Assembly: GCA_040877875.1 (NCBI GenBank)
Contig: JBBDNC010000146.1
Span: 8,470 to 72,469 of the forward strand
DNA: 64,000 bases
Source of the DNA: JBBDNC01 sp040877875
Lineage (GTDB): Bacteria > Bacteroidota > Rhodothermia > Balneolales > Balneolaceae
Reading direction: 5' to 3'
Shown here piece by piece: positions 18,245 to 27,542 of this stretch (position 1 is the stretch's first letter; each line of letters opens with the position of its first letter). The notes under the pieces were generated by a model, which was not told the DNA's origin, did not search any database, and worked only from the letters and a program-made list of their open reading frames with translations. A program made the position numbers and the translations under genes.

Positions 18245-18350
18245 GGTATCGTTTCAACCAGGCGATGTGCGGGAAACAACAGGAAGCAAAGGATTTGTCC
18301 GACGACAGAATGAGCGCACAACCCCAACAACATTTGGTTGACATGACACC
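18245..18350. repeat. degraded copy of the 3831-3992 palindromic element
   Basis: The ends GGTATCGTTTCAACC (18245-18259) and the reverse complement of GGTGTCATGTCAACC (18336-18350) match the TIR core GTCGTGTCAACC of copy 1. The following inner bases (AGGCGATGTGCGGG) align with the inner flank of copy 1 (TGCGATATGGGAT). The central stem-loops are missing and the copy is ~106 bp. It fills most of the 201-bp gap between the xylanase and cytochrome genes. Confidence 0.5.
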
Positions 18351-18378
18351 GGACTTACTTTAAAATTCCCAACGTTTC

Positions 18379-21300
18379 ATGATGACAAACGAGGCAAGGC
18401 TATTCTCCGAAAAATCCCGGAATCCCGGATATCTGTTTCTCTTGATCCTTTTTGGTTTGACTGTTTTTTCAACTTGTAGTGGCCCTTCTCCCGAACCGGA
18501 AATTGTCAGCGTGAGTGACGAAGAGTCCGGGCCGTTTGCAAACCGGGCCCGGGAAGAGGCCGGCATCTCCCTTGCCGATTCCCTTGAAATCAGTTTGTGG
18601 GCTTCAGAACGTTTAATTGCCGATCCGGTAGCTCTGAGTGTCGATCATCAGGGCAGAATCTGGATAACCAGCACCAACCGCCGGTATAGCTCATCGCTGG
18701 ATATTCGGAATCACCCGGAGTGGAGAACACAGTCTCTTCAAATGACAAGCACTGACGATAAAAGAGAATTTGTCCGCCAGAAATTATCGCCGGAGTACAG
18801 TGAAGAAAACAGCGGGTGGCTGGCGGATCTAAACGATGACGGCCTCCATGACTGGCGTGATTTGGCGGTGGAAAGTGATGAAGTCTACCTGCTGGAAGAC
18901 ATTTCCGGTAACGGACTTGCCAATCGCTCCCAATTGTTTTACCGGGGTTTTAATGATGAAATTGCGGACCTGGCCGGTGCGATTACTTACCACAATGAAC
19001 AGGTGTTTGTCGGAGCGGCACCTGAGGTCCGAAGGTTAAAGGATACGAATTATGACGGGATGGCAGATCAGCAGGAACTCCTCAGCCAGGGATATGGAGT
19101 CCATATCACATTCAGCGGCCATGGGATGTCAGGAATGGTTATCGGCCCGGACGGACGTCTTTACTGGGGAGTGGGAGATATCGGGCTGAATGTTTTGGAT
19201 CAGGAAGGAAACCGCCTGGAGTATCCGTTCCGGGGATCTATTTTGCGTATGGAACCCGACGGCAGCGGCCTCGAAGTCTTCGCCACAGGGCTGCGCAATA
19301 CCCACGAGTTTGTGTTCGATAAATACGGAAATCTGATCTCGGTCGATAACGACGGAGATTATCCCGGCGAGTATGAGCGGCTGGTCTATCTGACGGACGG
19401 TTCCGACACCGGCTGGCGGATTCACTGGCAATTCGGTAAATACAGCGATGAAAAAAATAACGGGTATAATGTCTGGATGGATGAGAATTACTACCATCCG
19501 CGGTTTGAAAATCAGGCAGCCCACCTTTTACCGCCGATTGCCCGGTATCATAACGGTCCCGCCGGAATGGTCTATAATCCCGGTACGGCACTGGGTGAGA
19601 AGTGGAAAGATCATTTTTTTGTCGCAAGTTTTGTCGGGACTCCTTCCCGGTCGGGGATCGATGCGTTTACACTTGAACCCAAAGGAGCCTCTTTCGAGCT
19701 TGCCTCTGACAAGGAAGTAATGCGGGGCATCCTGGCTACCGGCCTGGACTTCGGGCCTGACGGAGCGCTGTATATGGCCGACTGGATCGAGGGATGGGCC
19801 ACCAACGATGAAGGCAGGATCTGGAAGCTGGATGTGCCTGGTGAGTCCGGTTCGGAATTGCGCGAAAGAACCGGTGAGCTGTTAAAGCGTTCATTTGAGG
19901 GAGAAGAGGAAGATTTTCTGTTCGAATTGCTGGGATATGAGGATATGCGGGTTCGGATGAAAGCACAGTTCGAGCTTGCTGCAAGAGAGTCCGCCGGATG
20001 GCTGGAAAAAGCGATCGCGGACGACGGACATCCGTTGCGAAGAATACACGGCATTTGGGGGCTGGGTCAGCTTGGACGCCGGCAACTGTCCTTTGCTGAG
20101 CCCCTTGTGGAATGGCTTGAAGATGAAGATTCTGAAATACGTGCACAGGCAGCCAGGACTCTCGGTGATGCCGGGTATGAGCCGGCAGGCGAGGCTTTGA
20201 TACGACGGCTCGAAGATCCGCATGACAGGGTCCGTTTTTTCGCCACACAGGCGCTTGGCCGTCTCGGCTATTCTCCGGCAGTTCAACCGATTGTCGGGAT
20301 GCTTGAAGACAATAACGACGAGCAAGTCTATCTTCGCCAGGCCGGAGCCATTGCATTGTCCCGGATCGGGGATACCGAAGCGGTTGCCAATCTTGCATCT
20401 CATCCCTCAAAGGCTGTACGAATTGCGGCAGTGGTGACCCTTCGAAGAATGGAGCATCCGGAAATCGTCCGTTTTTTAAGGGATGAAGATGAATATGTCG
20501 TCACCAATGCAGCCCGGGCGATTAACGATGATGCTTTTATCGAAGAAGCCTTGCCGGATCTGGCGCGAATGCTTGATCAGGACCGTTTTGTGAATGAACC
20601 GCTGATACGCCGTGCGATCAATGCAAACGTGTTTGCAGGTCTCCCGGACGGTGCCGCCCGGCTGGCACGTTTTGCAGGGCAGGAGGATCGGCCGGATGAA
20701 CTTCGTGAGGAAGCGATCGCTGCGCTTTCCGTCTGGCCGGCCCCGTCCGTTCTTGACCGTGTGAACGGTCGCTACCGGGGATCTGTGGAAAATGACCGGG
20801 AAGCCGCCCGCCAGGCCCTCGAATCGGTAGTCCAGGAGCTGATTGCGGATGGGAATCCCGCCATTCGTCAAGCTGTCACAGAAGCGGTACAAAGGCTTAG
20901 TTACCGGGAAGCGGAACCGGAGCTGATCCACCTGCTGGAGTCGGATCCAAGCGCCTCGGTCAGGGTTGCCGCCCTGCAAACGTTAAGGGATCTGGATTCC
21001 GGCCGGATGGAGCGTATCTCTGCCGTCGCTCTAAATGACGAAGAGCCGTCTGTCCGGCAAACGGCACTGGGAATGCTCACCCGAATGAATCTGTCAGGCG
21101 AAGAGATCGTCCGGCTTGTTCAGCCGGTACTGGAAAACGGGCTTGTATCGGAACGCCAGTCCGCTCTCGAAACACTCGGGGAACTGAATCATCCTGATGC
21201 ATATCGTATCCTGGAAGATTATATGGACCGATTGATGGAAGGAGAGGCCGCACCGGAAATTGAGTTGGATATCCTTGAAGCGGTCCAGGCGGCTGATTCG

Positions 21301-21813
21301 GAACCCTTGAACCGGCGCCTGAACCGATATTTGGACGAAAAACCGGATGACGATCCGGTAGCCGGGTACAGGGAGGCTCTGTACGGAGGGGACGCGGAAC
21401 GAGGGCGCGAACTTTTTCGCGAACATGCCGGAGCGCAATGCGTGCGGTGTCATATCGTGGACGGCTCGGGCAGTGACGTTGGCCCGGACCTGACAACGGT
21501 GGGGTCCCGGCTCACACGCAGGGAACTTCTTGAGTCTATGGTAGATCCGAATGCAAGGGTGGCCCCGGGATATGGCGTCGTCACTGTAACACTGGCAAAT
21601 GGCGAGTCTTTGAGAGGAGTGCTGAAAGCGGAGACCCCCTCCACACTCACCCTTCAGGTTGGGGATTCGCAGCAAACCCGGACCCTTCAGAAGTCCGATC
21701 TGACCGAACGCATAAATTCCCCCTCCGGGATGCCGCCCTTGGATGCTGTTTTATCGAAAGGTGAGTTGAGAGACCTGGTCGAATATCTTTCAACCTTGCA
21801 GGAAGATTCATAA
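18379..21813 (+). CDS. PVC-type heme-binding dehydrogenase: beta-propeller, HEAT repeats, cytochrome c
   Basis: 1144-aa exported lipoprotein (lipobox near STCSG). Residues ~45-480 form a sugar-dehydrogenase-like beta-propeller (the membrane-bound dehydrogenase domain; FATGLRNTHEFVFDKYGNL, TGLDFGPDGALYMADWIEGW). Residues ~500-970 are HEAT-like repeats (IRAQAARTLGDAGYEPAGEAL and similar). The C-terminal domain holds one heme c site CVRCH at 1021-1025, a likely distal Met at 1118 in SPSGMPP, and the heme-binding-domain pattern GPDLTTVGSRLTRRELLESM. These proteins are known mainly from planctomycetes and from Bacteroidota glycan loci. It probably passes electrons from sugar oxidation to the respiratory chain; the substrate is unknown. 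Confidence 0.9.
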   Translation: MMTNEARLFSEKSRNPGYLFLLILFGLTVFSTCSGPSPEPEIVSVSDEESGPFANRAREEAGISLADSLEISLWASERLIADPVALSVDHQGRIWITSTNRRYSSSLDIRNHPEWRTQSLQMTSTDDKREFVRQKLSPEYSEENSGWLADLNDDGLHDWRDLAVESDEVYLLEDISGNGLANRSQLFYRGFNDEIADLAGAITYHNEQVFVGAAPEVRRLKDTNYDGMADQQELLSQGYGVHITFSGHGMSGMVIGPDGRLYWGVGDIGLNVLDQEGNRLEYPFRGSILRMEPDGSGLEVFATGLRNTHEFVFDKYGNLISVDNDGDYPGEYERLVYLTDGSDTGWRIHWQFGKYSDEKNNGYNVWMDENYYHPRFENQAAHLLPPIARYHNGPAGMVYNPGTALGEKWKDHFFVASFVGTPSRSGIDAFTLEPKGASFELASDKEVMRGILATGLDFGPDGALYMADWIEGWATNDEGRIWKLDVPGESGSELRERTGELLKRSFEGEEEDFLFELLGYEDMRVRMKAQFELAARESAGWLEKAIADDGHPLRRIHGIWGLGQLGRRQLSFAEPLVEWLEDEDSEIRAQAARTLGDAGYEPAGEALIRRLEDPHDRVRFFATQALGRLGYSPAVQPIVGMLEDNNDEQVYLRQAGAIALSRIGDTEAVANLASHPSKAVRIAAVVTLRRMEHPEIVRFLRDEDEYVVTNAARAINDDAFIEEALPDLARMLDQDRFVNEPLIRRAINANVFAGLPDGAARLARFAGQEDRPDELREEAIAALSVWPAPSVLDRVNGRYRGSVENDREAARQALESVVQELIADGNPAIRQAVTEAVQRLSYREAEPELIHLLESDPSASVRVAALQTLRDLDSGRMERISAVALNDEEPSVRQTALGMLTRMNLSGEEIVRLVQPVLENGLVSERQSALETLGELNHPDAYRILEDYMDRLMEGEAAPEIELDILEAVQAADSEPLNRRLNRYLDEKPDDDPVAGYREALYGGDAERGRELFREHAGAQCVRCHIVDGSGSDVGPDLTTVGSRLTRRELLESMVDPNARVAPGYGVVTVTLANGESLRGVLKAETPSTLTLQVGDSQQTRTLQKSDLTERINSPSGMPPLDAVLSKGELRDLVEYLSTLQEDS

Positions 21814-21835
21814 AAACTTTCTCTCAATTCGAACA

Positions 21836-21847
21836 GGAAACGTTTAC
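21836..21847. promoter_or_regulatory. possible LacI-family operator upstream of KDPG aldolase
   Basis: GGAAACGTTTAC contains the palindromic AAACGTTT core common to LacI-family operators, ~95 bp before the eda start. It lacks the TGCAA half-site shared by the susC and uxaC sites, so it may belong to another regulator or be chance. Confidence 0.3.
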
Positions 21848-21942
21848 GAATGATTTTTTTATTTATAATTAAGACAGGTTTCAGATAAAGTTTAATACCG
21901 GAAGTCTTTGCTAAGGCATCGTCTTCTTTAAATATGAGGATC

Positions 21943-22581
21943 ATGGACAGAATTCAAACAGTTGAATTTATAGAAACCCATAAATCGGTAGCGGTCATTC
22001 GTCTCCCGGAAGCAGATTTATTTGAACCGGTAGCCAAAGCTTTATATCAGGGAGGAGTTCGGGTTCTTGAAATAACGATGACTGTTCCGGATGCCTTATC
22101 CCTGATTAAAAAAGCAGTGGATACCGCTCCGGAGGATATGCTGATAGGAGTCGGTTCGGTATTGGACGTGGACACCGCCAAAGCCACGATTGATGCGGGG
22201 GCCGGATTTGTGGTCAGCCCCATCATGAAAACGGATCTGATTGAATATGTACACGACCTGGACATTGCGGTCATGCCGGGAGCCTTCACGCCGACCGAGA
22301 TTCAGACCGCCTGGGAGGCCGGTGCGGATGTAGTGAAGGTGTTTCCGGCAAATATCGTGGGAATGAAATTCTTCAAAGCCGTCAGAGCTCCCATGCCCCA
22401 CCTGAAATTGATGCCGACCGGTGGAGTGAGCCTGACGAATGGGGGCGACTGGATCCAGGCAGGCGCTTGTGCAGTAGGGGTTGGCAGTGCCTTGATTGAC
22501 AAGGAGGCGATTGCACGGAGGGACTTTGACCATTTACGCAAGAACGCTGAAATTCTGACGAGCCATTTGAATCAATCATAA
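21943..22581 (+). CDS. eda: KDPG / KHG aldolase
   Basis: 212-aa class I aldolase that splits 2-keto-3-deoxy-6-phosphogluconate into pyruvate and glyceraldehyde 3-phosphate, the last step of hexuronate breakdown. The Schiff-base lysine is K132 in VVKVFPA. Other blocks are VLEITMTVPDAL, GVGSVLD and LMPTGGVSL. ATG 21943 is chosen over 21934 because GAGGA lies just upstream. It is convergent with dctM. Together with UxaC it supports glucuronate catabolism; KDG kinase, mannonate dehydratase and a classical fructuronate reductase are not in the window. Confidence 0.93.
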   Translation: MDRIQTVEFIETHKSVAVIRLPEADLFEPVAKALYQGGVRVLEITMTVPDALSLIKKAVDTAPEDMLIGVGSVLDVDTAKATIDAGAGFVVSPIMKTDLIEYVHDLDIAVMPGAFTPTEIQTAWEAGADVVKVFPANIVGMKFFKAVRAPMPHLKLMPTGGVSLTNGGDWIQAGACAVGVGSALIDKEAIARRDFDHLRKNAEILTSHLNQS

Positions 22582-22624
22582 CAATGGCCCGATCCATTTT
22601 TGTTCATCTCGATTTCATACATCC

Positions 22625-23923
22625 TTACATCAGGTCAAAGAATCGTGGCAGCCACAGGCTCAAATCTTCCCAGAAGGTGATCAGTATCAGGGCAAGGATC
22701 ATGGCAATAAACATAGGCATGAGTGGCTTGATGACCTTCTCGATCGTAGTATTGGCAATACTGACTCCCACAAACAACAGGGTACCGACCGGTGGAGTAC
22801 AAATTCCGATACAGAGGTTGACAATCATGATAATGCCGAAGTGAACCGGGTCAATGCCGAGTTCAACCACCACCGGTAAAAATATAGGGGTAAAGATCAA
22901 AACGGCCGGGGTAATATCCATAAACATTCCCACGAACAGCAGGATCAGGTTAATGATCAGCAGAATCACAATTTTATTGTCACTCAATGCCAGCATCGTT
23001 TCACTGATCGACTGGGGGATATGGCCGTACGACATCACCCACGACATACTGATCGATGCAGCGATGAGCAGCATAACGATGGAAGTCGTCTGTACGGCAC
23101 CCATCAGAATCCCGGAGAGGTCCTTAAAAGAAATTTCCTTGTAGAAAGCTCCCAGGATCAGCGTATAGACCACAGCAATTGCAGCGGCCTCGGTAGCTGT
23201 AAAAATTCCAGCCACAATTCCGCCGATTACGATAATCAATAAAAGCAGACTGGGAAGGGCCTCGACAAACGATTTGAAGAGGGCTTTCAGGGAGCTGCGC
23301 TTTCCCACCGGAAAGTTTTTACGCATCGCCCAGATGGCGGCTACGACCATGAGCATCAGGCCGGTCAGAATTCCCGGAATATAACCGGCAATAAATAATG
23401 CGGCGATGGAGGTCCCCCCGCTTGCAAGGGAATAGACAATCAGGATATTCGAAGGGGGAATGACAAGCCCCATGGTGGAGGAGGAGATATTGATGGCCGC
23501 TCCAAATTCCCGGGTATATCCTTCTTCTTCCATCCGGGGACCCAATATGCTTCCAATCGCTGAAGCGGCGGCTACGGAGGATCCTGCGATGGCACCGAAG
23601 AGCATGGCTGCCACGACGTTAATATGGGCCAGTCCACCCGGCAGGGAACCGACGATATTTTTGGCAAACGTTATCAATCGTGTTGCTACACCGCCTTTGT
23701 TCATCATCTGTCCCGCCAGAATGAAAAAGGGGATGGCCAGCAGGGTGAAACTGTCCAGGCTTACCAGGAACTGTTGGCCCATCGTGGTGAAAGCCGTGAT
23801 GGATTCCATACTGAAAAGAATGGTAAGGAGACTGGCGATTCCAAGAGTCCAGGCTACCGGGACACCCATTCCCAAAAGGACGAAGAAACTCAGTACCAGT
23901 ATGAGTATTTCTGTTAATTCCAT
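22625..23923 (-). CDS. dctM: TRAP transporter large permease (DctM)
   Basis: 432-aa polytopic inner-membrane protein of the TRAP family with ~12 hydrophobic segments. Typical signatures are IPFFILAGQMMNKGGVATRL, the GASVAAASAIGSIL region and FGIIMIVNLCIGICTPPVGT. It drives sodium- or proton-coupled uptake of an acidic substrate bound by the DctP protein. It is last in the dctPQM set, 10 bp after dctQ. Location between eda and uxaC suggests a hexuronate substrate. Confidence 0.94.
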   Translation of the reverse strand: MELTEILILVLSFFVLLGMGVPVAWTLGIASLLTILFSMESITAFTTMGQQFLVSLDSFTLLAIPFFILAGQMMNKGGVATRLITFAKNIVGSLPGGLAHINVVAAMLFGAIAGSSVAAASAIGSILGPRMEEEGYTREFGAAINISSSTMGLVIPPSNILIVYSLASGGTSIAALFIAGYIPGILTGLMLMVVAAIWAMRKNFPVGKRSSLKALFKSFVEALPSLLLLIIVIGGIVAGIFTATEAAAIAVVYTLILGAFYKEISFKDLSGILMGAVQTTSIVMLLIAASISMSWVMSYGHIPQSISETMLALSDNKIVILLIINLILLFVGMFMDITPAVLIFTPIFLPVVVELGIDPVHFGIIMIVNLCIGICTPPVGTLLFVGVSIANTTIEKVIKPLMPMFIAMILALILITFWEDLSLWLPRFFDLM

Positions 23924-23933
23924 GGTTTAGGTT

Positions 23934-24452
23934 TTATAGGGACCCTTCGAATTTATTCTGATCAAATTCTTTTGGGTCACTTTCTTCTTGTTGTGATTGC
24001 AGGATATTCAGAATGTCAGAAATCTTGTAATAGATAATGAGCAGTCCGCTGACCGGCCCAATCAGATAAATCAGGGCCATTGGAATTTGGAGAGTGGGGG
24101 TGATTTGCCGGTACTCCCAGGTCGTATAAACCAGCATACCTCCACCGATCACAAGAACACACAGGACAAAAGCAATAATAAGGATCCTGATAAGAATATT
24201 GAGTTTTTTACGGTTCGGCGGACTCAGCCGGTCGGGCAGGACATTGATGGCAATGTGCATGTTCTTGCCTGAAAAGTATGCAGCCCCCAATAAACTGACC
24301 CAAATCAAAAGAAAACGCGCCAGTTCGTCCGTGAACGTGCTCGGTGCATTCAGGATATAGCGGGAAAATACCTGCCACACAACATCGATGACCAGTAATC
24401 CCATCAGGAATACAAGTGTGTTTCTCGTAAGGGTATCTATTGTTTTTCGCAC
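23934..24452 (-). CDS. dctQ: TRAP transporter small permease (DctQ)
   Basis: 172-aa inner-membrane protein with four predicted transmembrane segments, including LVFLMGLLVIDVVWQVFSRY and FLLIWVSLLGAAYFSG. It forms the membrane complex with DctM. The C-terminus is a charged cytosolic tail. It lies between dctP and dctM on the same strand. Confidence 0.92.
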   Translation of the reverse strand: MRKTIDTLTRNTLVFLMGLLVIDVVWQVFSRYILNAPSTFTDELARFLLIWVSLLGAAYFSGKNMHIAINVLPDRLSPPNRKKLNILIRILIIAFVLCVLVIGGGMLVYTTWEYRQITPTLQIPMALIYLIGPVSGLLIIYYKISDILNILQSQQEESDPKEFDQNKFEGSL

Positions 24453-24620
24453 TGGATCAGATTTTTAATGAAAAGTTCTCAGGACCCGACAAATGATCCC
24501 TTCCCTGAACTATTTAGTGAACTTCGATTAACCGGTACCTTTGATTTAAAAAAATATATATTGAGCAGGCTTAGCGTTTAATTTTTAATAGCTGTGCCTT
24601 GTGAATGAACGATTTACAGT

Positions 24621-25649
24621 TTACTCAACCTGTCTGATACGTTCCACCCATTTATAGAGTTCGGGATCATCTTGCTGAATCTGGTCATAAATGGGCTGGA
24701 CCCGCTCCCGGAAAAGCTCCTTGTCCGGGTAGATGACTTCGACTCCGGCATCCCGGACCACTTGCATGGATTCCTCGACCGATTCCCTCCAGAGTTTGCG
24801 CTGGTATTTCACGGATTCATCAACGGCTTGCTGGAGCCACTTCTTTTCCTGATCGGTCAGGGAATTCCATACCCTGGTTCCGATCACCAGAAAGTCGGGT
24901 ACGGCCGTATGTTCATTGATCACGTAATAGTTCGTTACTTCATAATGACGGGAGGTATAATAACTGGGAGGATTATTTTCGGCTCCATCGACGATTCCTC
25001 CCTGAAATGCGGTATACAATTCGCCGTACGAGAGGGGAGTCGGGGAACCGCCGAAAGTCCGGATGAGGTTCATCGCCATGACACTCGGCTGCACCCTGAT
25101 TTTCATCCCCGCCAGATCGTCCGGAGAATTGATTGGACGGTCTTTCGTATAAAAACTTCTTTCTCCGGCATCATAATATGCAATCCCCCGAAGCTGGTAC
25201 TTTTCCCCTTCCAGTAATAATTCTTCTCCAAGCTCATGTTCCCAGAGCACCTTCTCCATATGTTCGTCGTCCCGGAATAGGTAAGGCAGGCTGAATGCCC
25301 TGATAGCCGGGACGATATTTTCGAGGACCGCCCCTGAAATCTTGGTCATTCCGATTGTGCCGATTTGTACCAGTTCCAGAAGTTCCCGTTCAGAGCCAAG
25401 TTGCTGGGTAGGATAAATTTTAATGAGTAACTCCCCGTTTGAATTTTCCTCTACATATTCTGCCATCCGTTCCATTGCGACGGATACCGGGTGGGTCAGG
25501 TGCATGGCGTGAGCCAGTATGATGGTTTTCGGCCCTTCTTCGTTTTGTCCCGCTCTGTCACAACCCGAAATCAGGGTCATGGTCAGAAGCATTATGATAC
25601 AGGCCAGTGAAAATAATTTGTATGTCCGATTCATTTCTGCAATTTTCAT
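24621..25649 (-). CDS. dctP: TRAP transporter substrate-binding protein (DctP family)
   Basis: 342-aa extracytoplasmic binding protein, probably a lipoprotein (signal LFSLACIIMLLTMTLISGC). The family arginine region KIRVQPSVMAMNLIRTFG and the GGIVDGAENNP block are present, as in acid-sugar-binding DctP proteins. The ligand is inferred to be a hexuronate from uxaC and eda next door. Start is either 25649 or an internal ATG at 25634. A hairpin just upstream (25653-25678) covers a Shine-Dalgarno-like AGGGA, so initiation may be controlled. Confidence 0.93.
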   Translation of the reverse strand: MKIAEMNRTYKLFSLACIIMLLTMTLISGCDRAGQNEEGPKTIILAHAMHLTHPVSVAMERMAEYVEENSNGELLIKIYPTQQLGSERELLELVQIGTIGMTKISGAVLENIVPAIRAFSLPYLFRDDEHMEKVLWEHELGEELLLEGEKYQLRGIAYYDAGERSFYTKDRPINSPDDLAGMKIRVQPSVMAMNLIRTFGGSPTPLSYGELYTAFQGGIVDGAENNPPSYYTSRHYEVTNYYVINEHTAVPDFLVIGTRVWNSLTDQEKKWLQQAVDESVKYQRKLWRESVEESMQVVRDAGVEVIYPDKELFRERVQPIYDQIQQDDPELYKWVERIRQVE

Positions 25650-25652
25650 TTA

Positions 25653-25678
25653 TGCCAAATCCCTGGGAGGGATTGGCA
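25653..25678 (-). promoter_or_regulatory. leader hairpin in front of dctP
   Basis: TGCCAAATCCC (25653-25663) pairs with GGGATTGGCA (25669-25678) with one bulged base and a 5-nt loop. On the coding (minus) strand the hairpin hides an AGGGA about 10 nt before the 25649 start codon. It might act as a translational control hairpin or a protein-binding palindrome. Confidence 0.35.
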
Positions 25679-26002
25679 GAATATCAACCCGAAAGGGCTG
25701 CAAAGCTTCCTCGTCAATATTTATAAAAAAAACGCTTCCGGTCTGCCGGATTCCCGAGTGTCTGGCTATTCAAAATCAAACAGTCCATTCAGGCCTGGAG
25801 ATTAAAAATTATATATGATAGAGGATATATAAATGAGAACATTTCTTTCCTCAATCGAGTACCGATGAGGAACCACATCACATATCAAGTAAGCTCTGTC
25901 AGATCCCCCGGAGTAGTACGGCCCGAAACATGGATTCCTTAAGAACAGAATCTTTATAAAATTTTCCAAATTTACTATTGAAATCCGGCAAATAGTTCTG
26001 CT
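25679..26002. other. intergenic stretch between dctP and uxaC
   Basis: About 320 bp, AT-rich, no gene supported. It should hold the dctP promoter (minus strand). A weak inverted repeat, TTTCCTCA near 25847 against TGAGGAA near 25867, is present. No CG-centred LacI operator like those at susC and uxaC was found here. Confidence 0.4.
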
Positions 26003-27403
26003 TTAAAAATTGAAATAATTTTTTGCATTGTGGTAGGAAATATCCGCGACTATTTTACCCAGCCATTCCGGGTCGTTCGGCAGGAATCCCTTTTCCACAT
26101 CCGTCCCGATCAGGTTACACAGAATTCGACGGAAGTATTCATGACGGGGATAAGACAGGAAACTTCTTGAATCCGTCAGCATTCCGATAAAGCAACTTAA
26201 CAGGCCCATATTGGAGAGGATATTCATCTGCTCTTCTATTCCGTCTTTTTGATCCAGGAACCACCACGCCGTGCCGAACTGAATCTTTCCCCGTTTAGAG
26301 CCGTCATTGAAATTTCCAGCCATGGTTGCCATCATGGCGTTGTCGGCCGGGTTCAAATTGTAGAGGATGGTTTTGGGGAGATGATCGGTTTTATCCAGTT
26401 CATCCAGGAATTTGGCAAGGGACAGGCTTTGAGGGAAGTCTCCAATCGAATCGAATCCTGTAGCAGGGCCGAGTCTTTGAAACATTCGGGTATTGGCATT
26501 TCTCAGGGCTCCGAGATGAAACTGTTGTACCCATCCTCTTTTGTGGTACATGAGGCCAAGGTTCCGAAGGATGAAGTTAGTCAGGCTTTGAGCCTCGTTT
26601 TTTTCAACAGCTTTACCCGACCGGACGGTTGAGAAATATTTTTCAAGCCGGGACGAGGAAGCCGGTTGGTAAGCCATTTTTTCCATCCCGTGATCCGAAA
26701 GACGGCAGCCCGCCTGGTGAAAAAACTCAACTCTCATTTCAAGAACTTCCAACAGATCTTCCAAGGATCGGATCTCCCGCCCGGATACTTTTTCCAATTC
26801 ATCCAGGTAGGAGTTGTAGTCTTCCGGCTGCTCAAAAGCATAGGCACGATCGGGCCGGAACGTTGGCAAAACCCTGACGGGAAAGTCTTGCTCCACAATT
26901 TTTTTATGCCCGGAAAGTGTATCAGCCGGGTCGTCCGTAGTACACACCACTTCGACCTTCATATTCAAAAGTAGATTCCTGGCACTAAATTCAGGGCTTT
27001 CGAGCTGCCGGTTACAGTGATTGTAAATTTTTTCCGCATTATCCGGTTGCAGACGTTCAGTGACCCCGAAATAGTTTTTCAGTTCCAGATGGGACCAATG
27101 ATAGAGAGGATTCCGAAGGGTATAGGGCAGGGCATAGGCCCATTTTTTAAACTTTTCAAGTTCATCGGTCTGACCGGTGATATATTTTTCATCGATGCCG
27201 AGTATACGCATCGCCCGCCATTTGTAATGATCCCCATCCAGCCAGATGTTGGTAATATTATTAAACCGGCGATCTTCAGTAATTTCTTCCGGGGGCAAAT
27301 GAGAATGATAATCGATGATCGGAAGCTCCTTTGCAACACCGTGAAAAAGGTGTTTTGCAGTCCGGTTTTGCAATAAAAAATCGTCCGATAAAAATTTTTC
27401 CAT
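26003..27403 (-). CDS. uxaC: glucuronate isomerase
   Basis: 466-aa uronate isomerase that interconverts D-glucuronate and D-fructuronate (or galacturonate and tagaturonate). The amidohydrolase-like metal site is visible in IDYHSHLPPEEI near residue 34, and other family blocks are TTDDPADTLSGH, FHLGALRNANTRMF and FIGMLTDSRSFLSYPRHEYFRR. Length is normal. It is first of the minus-strand group uxaC-dctPQM, with a LacI-type operator ~30 bp before its start. It gives the locus its link to uronate release from glucuronoxylan or a similar glycan. Confidence 0.95.
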   Translation of the reverse strand: MEKFLSDDFLLQNRTAKHLFHGVAKELPIIDYHSHLPPEEITEDRRFNNITNIWLDGDHYKWRAMRILGIDEKYITGQTDELEKFKKWAYALPYTLRNPLYHWSHLELKNYFGVTERLQPDNAEKIYNHCNRQLESPEFSARNLLLNMKVEVVCTTDDPADTLSGHKKIVEQDFPVRVLPTFRPDRAYAFEQPEDYNSYLDELEKVSGREIRSLEDLLEVLEMRVEFFHQAGCRLSDHGMEKMAYQPASSSRLEKYFSTVRSGKAVEKNEAQSLTNFILRNLGLMYHKRGWVQQFHLGALRNANTRMFQRLGPATGFDSIGDFPQSLSLAKFLDELDKTDHLPKTILYNLNPADNAMMATMAGNFNDGSKRGKIQFGTAWWFLDQKDGIEEQMNILSNMGLLSCFIGMLTDSRSFLSYPRHEYFRRILCNLIGTDVEKGFLPNDPEWLGKIVADISYHNAKNYFNF

Positions 27404-27431
27404 CAGGTATGAGAAGGTCCGTTGAATAATA

Positions 27432-27447
27432 GTACAATCGTTTGCAC
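27432..27447. promoter_or_regulatory. LacI-type operator upstream of uxaC
   Basis: On the minus strand it reads GTGCAAACGATTGTAC, a CG-centred near-palindrome. The longer core TAGTGCAAACGATT differs from the susC site (TAGTGCAATCGATT) at one base. It is 29 bp upstream of the uxaC start, in the promoter position expected for repression. Confidence 0.65.
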
Positions 27448-27542
27448 TAATTAAACAAAGAAGAACTTCTAATTCAAATTAAAAATGAAAGAAGGGCTCA
27501 TTATTTTAAATTAACAGGGGGAGGAAATATGGGTTGCAGGTG

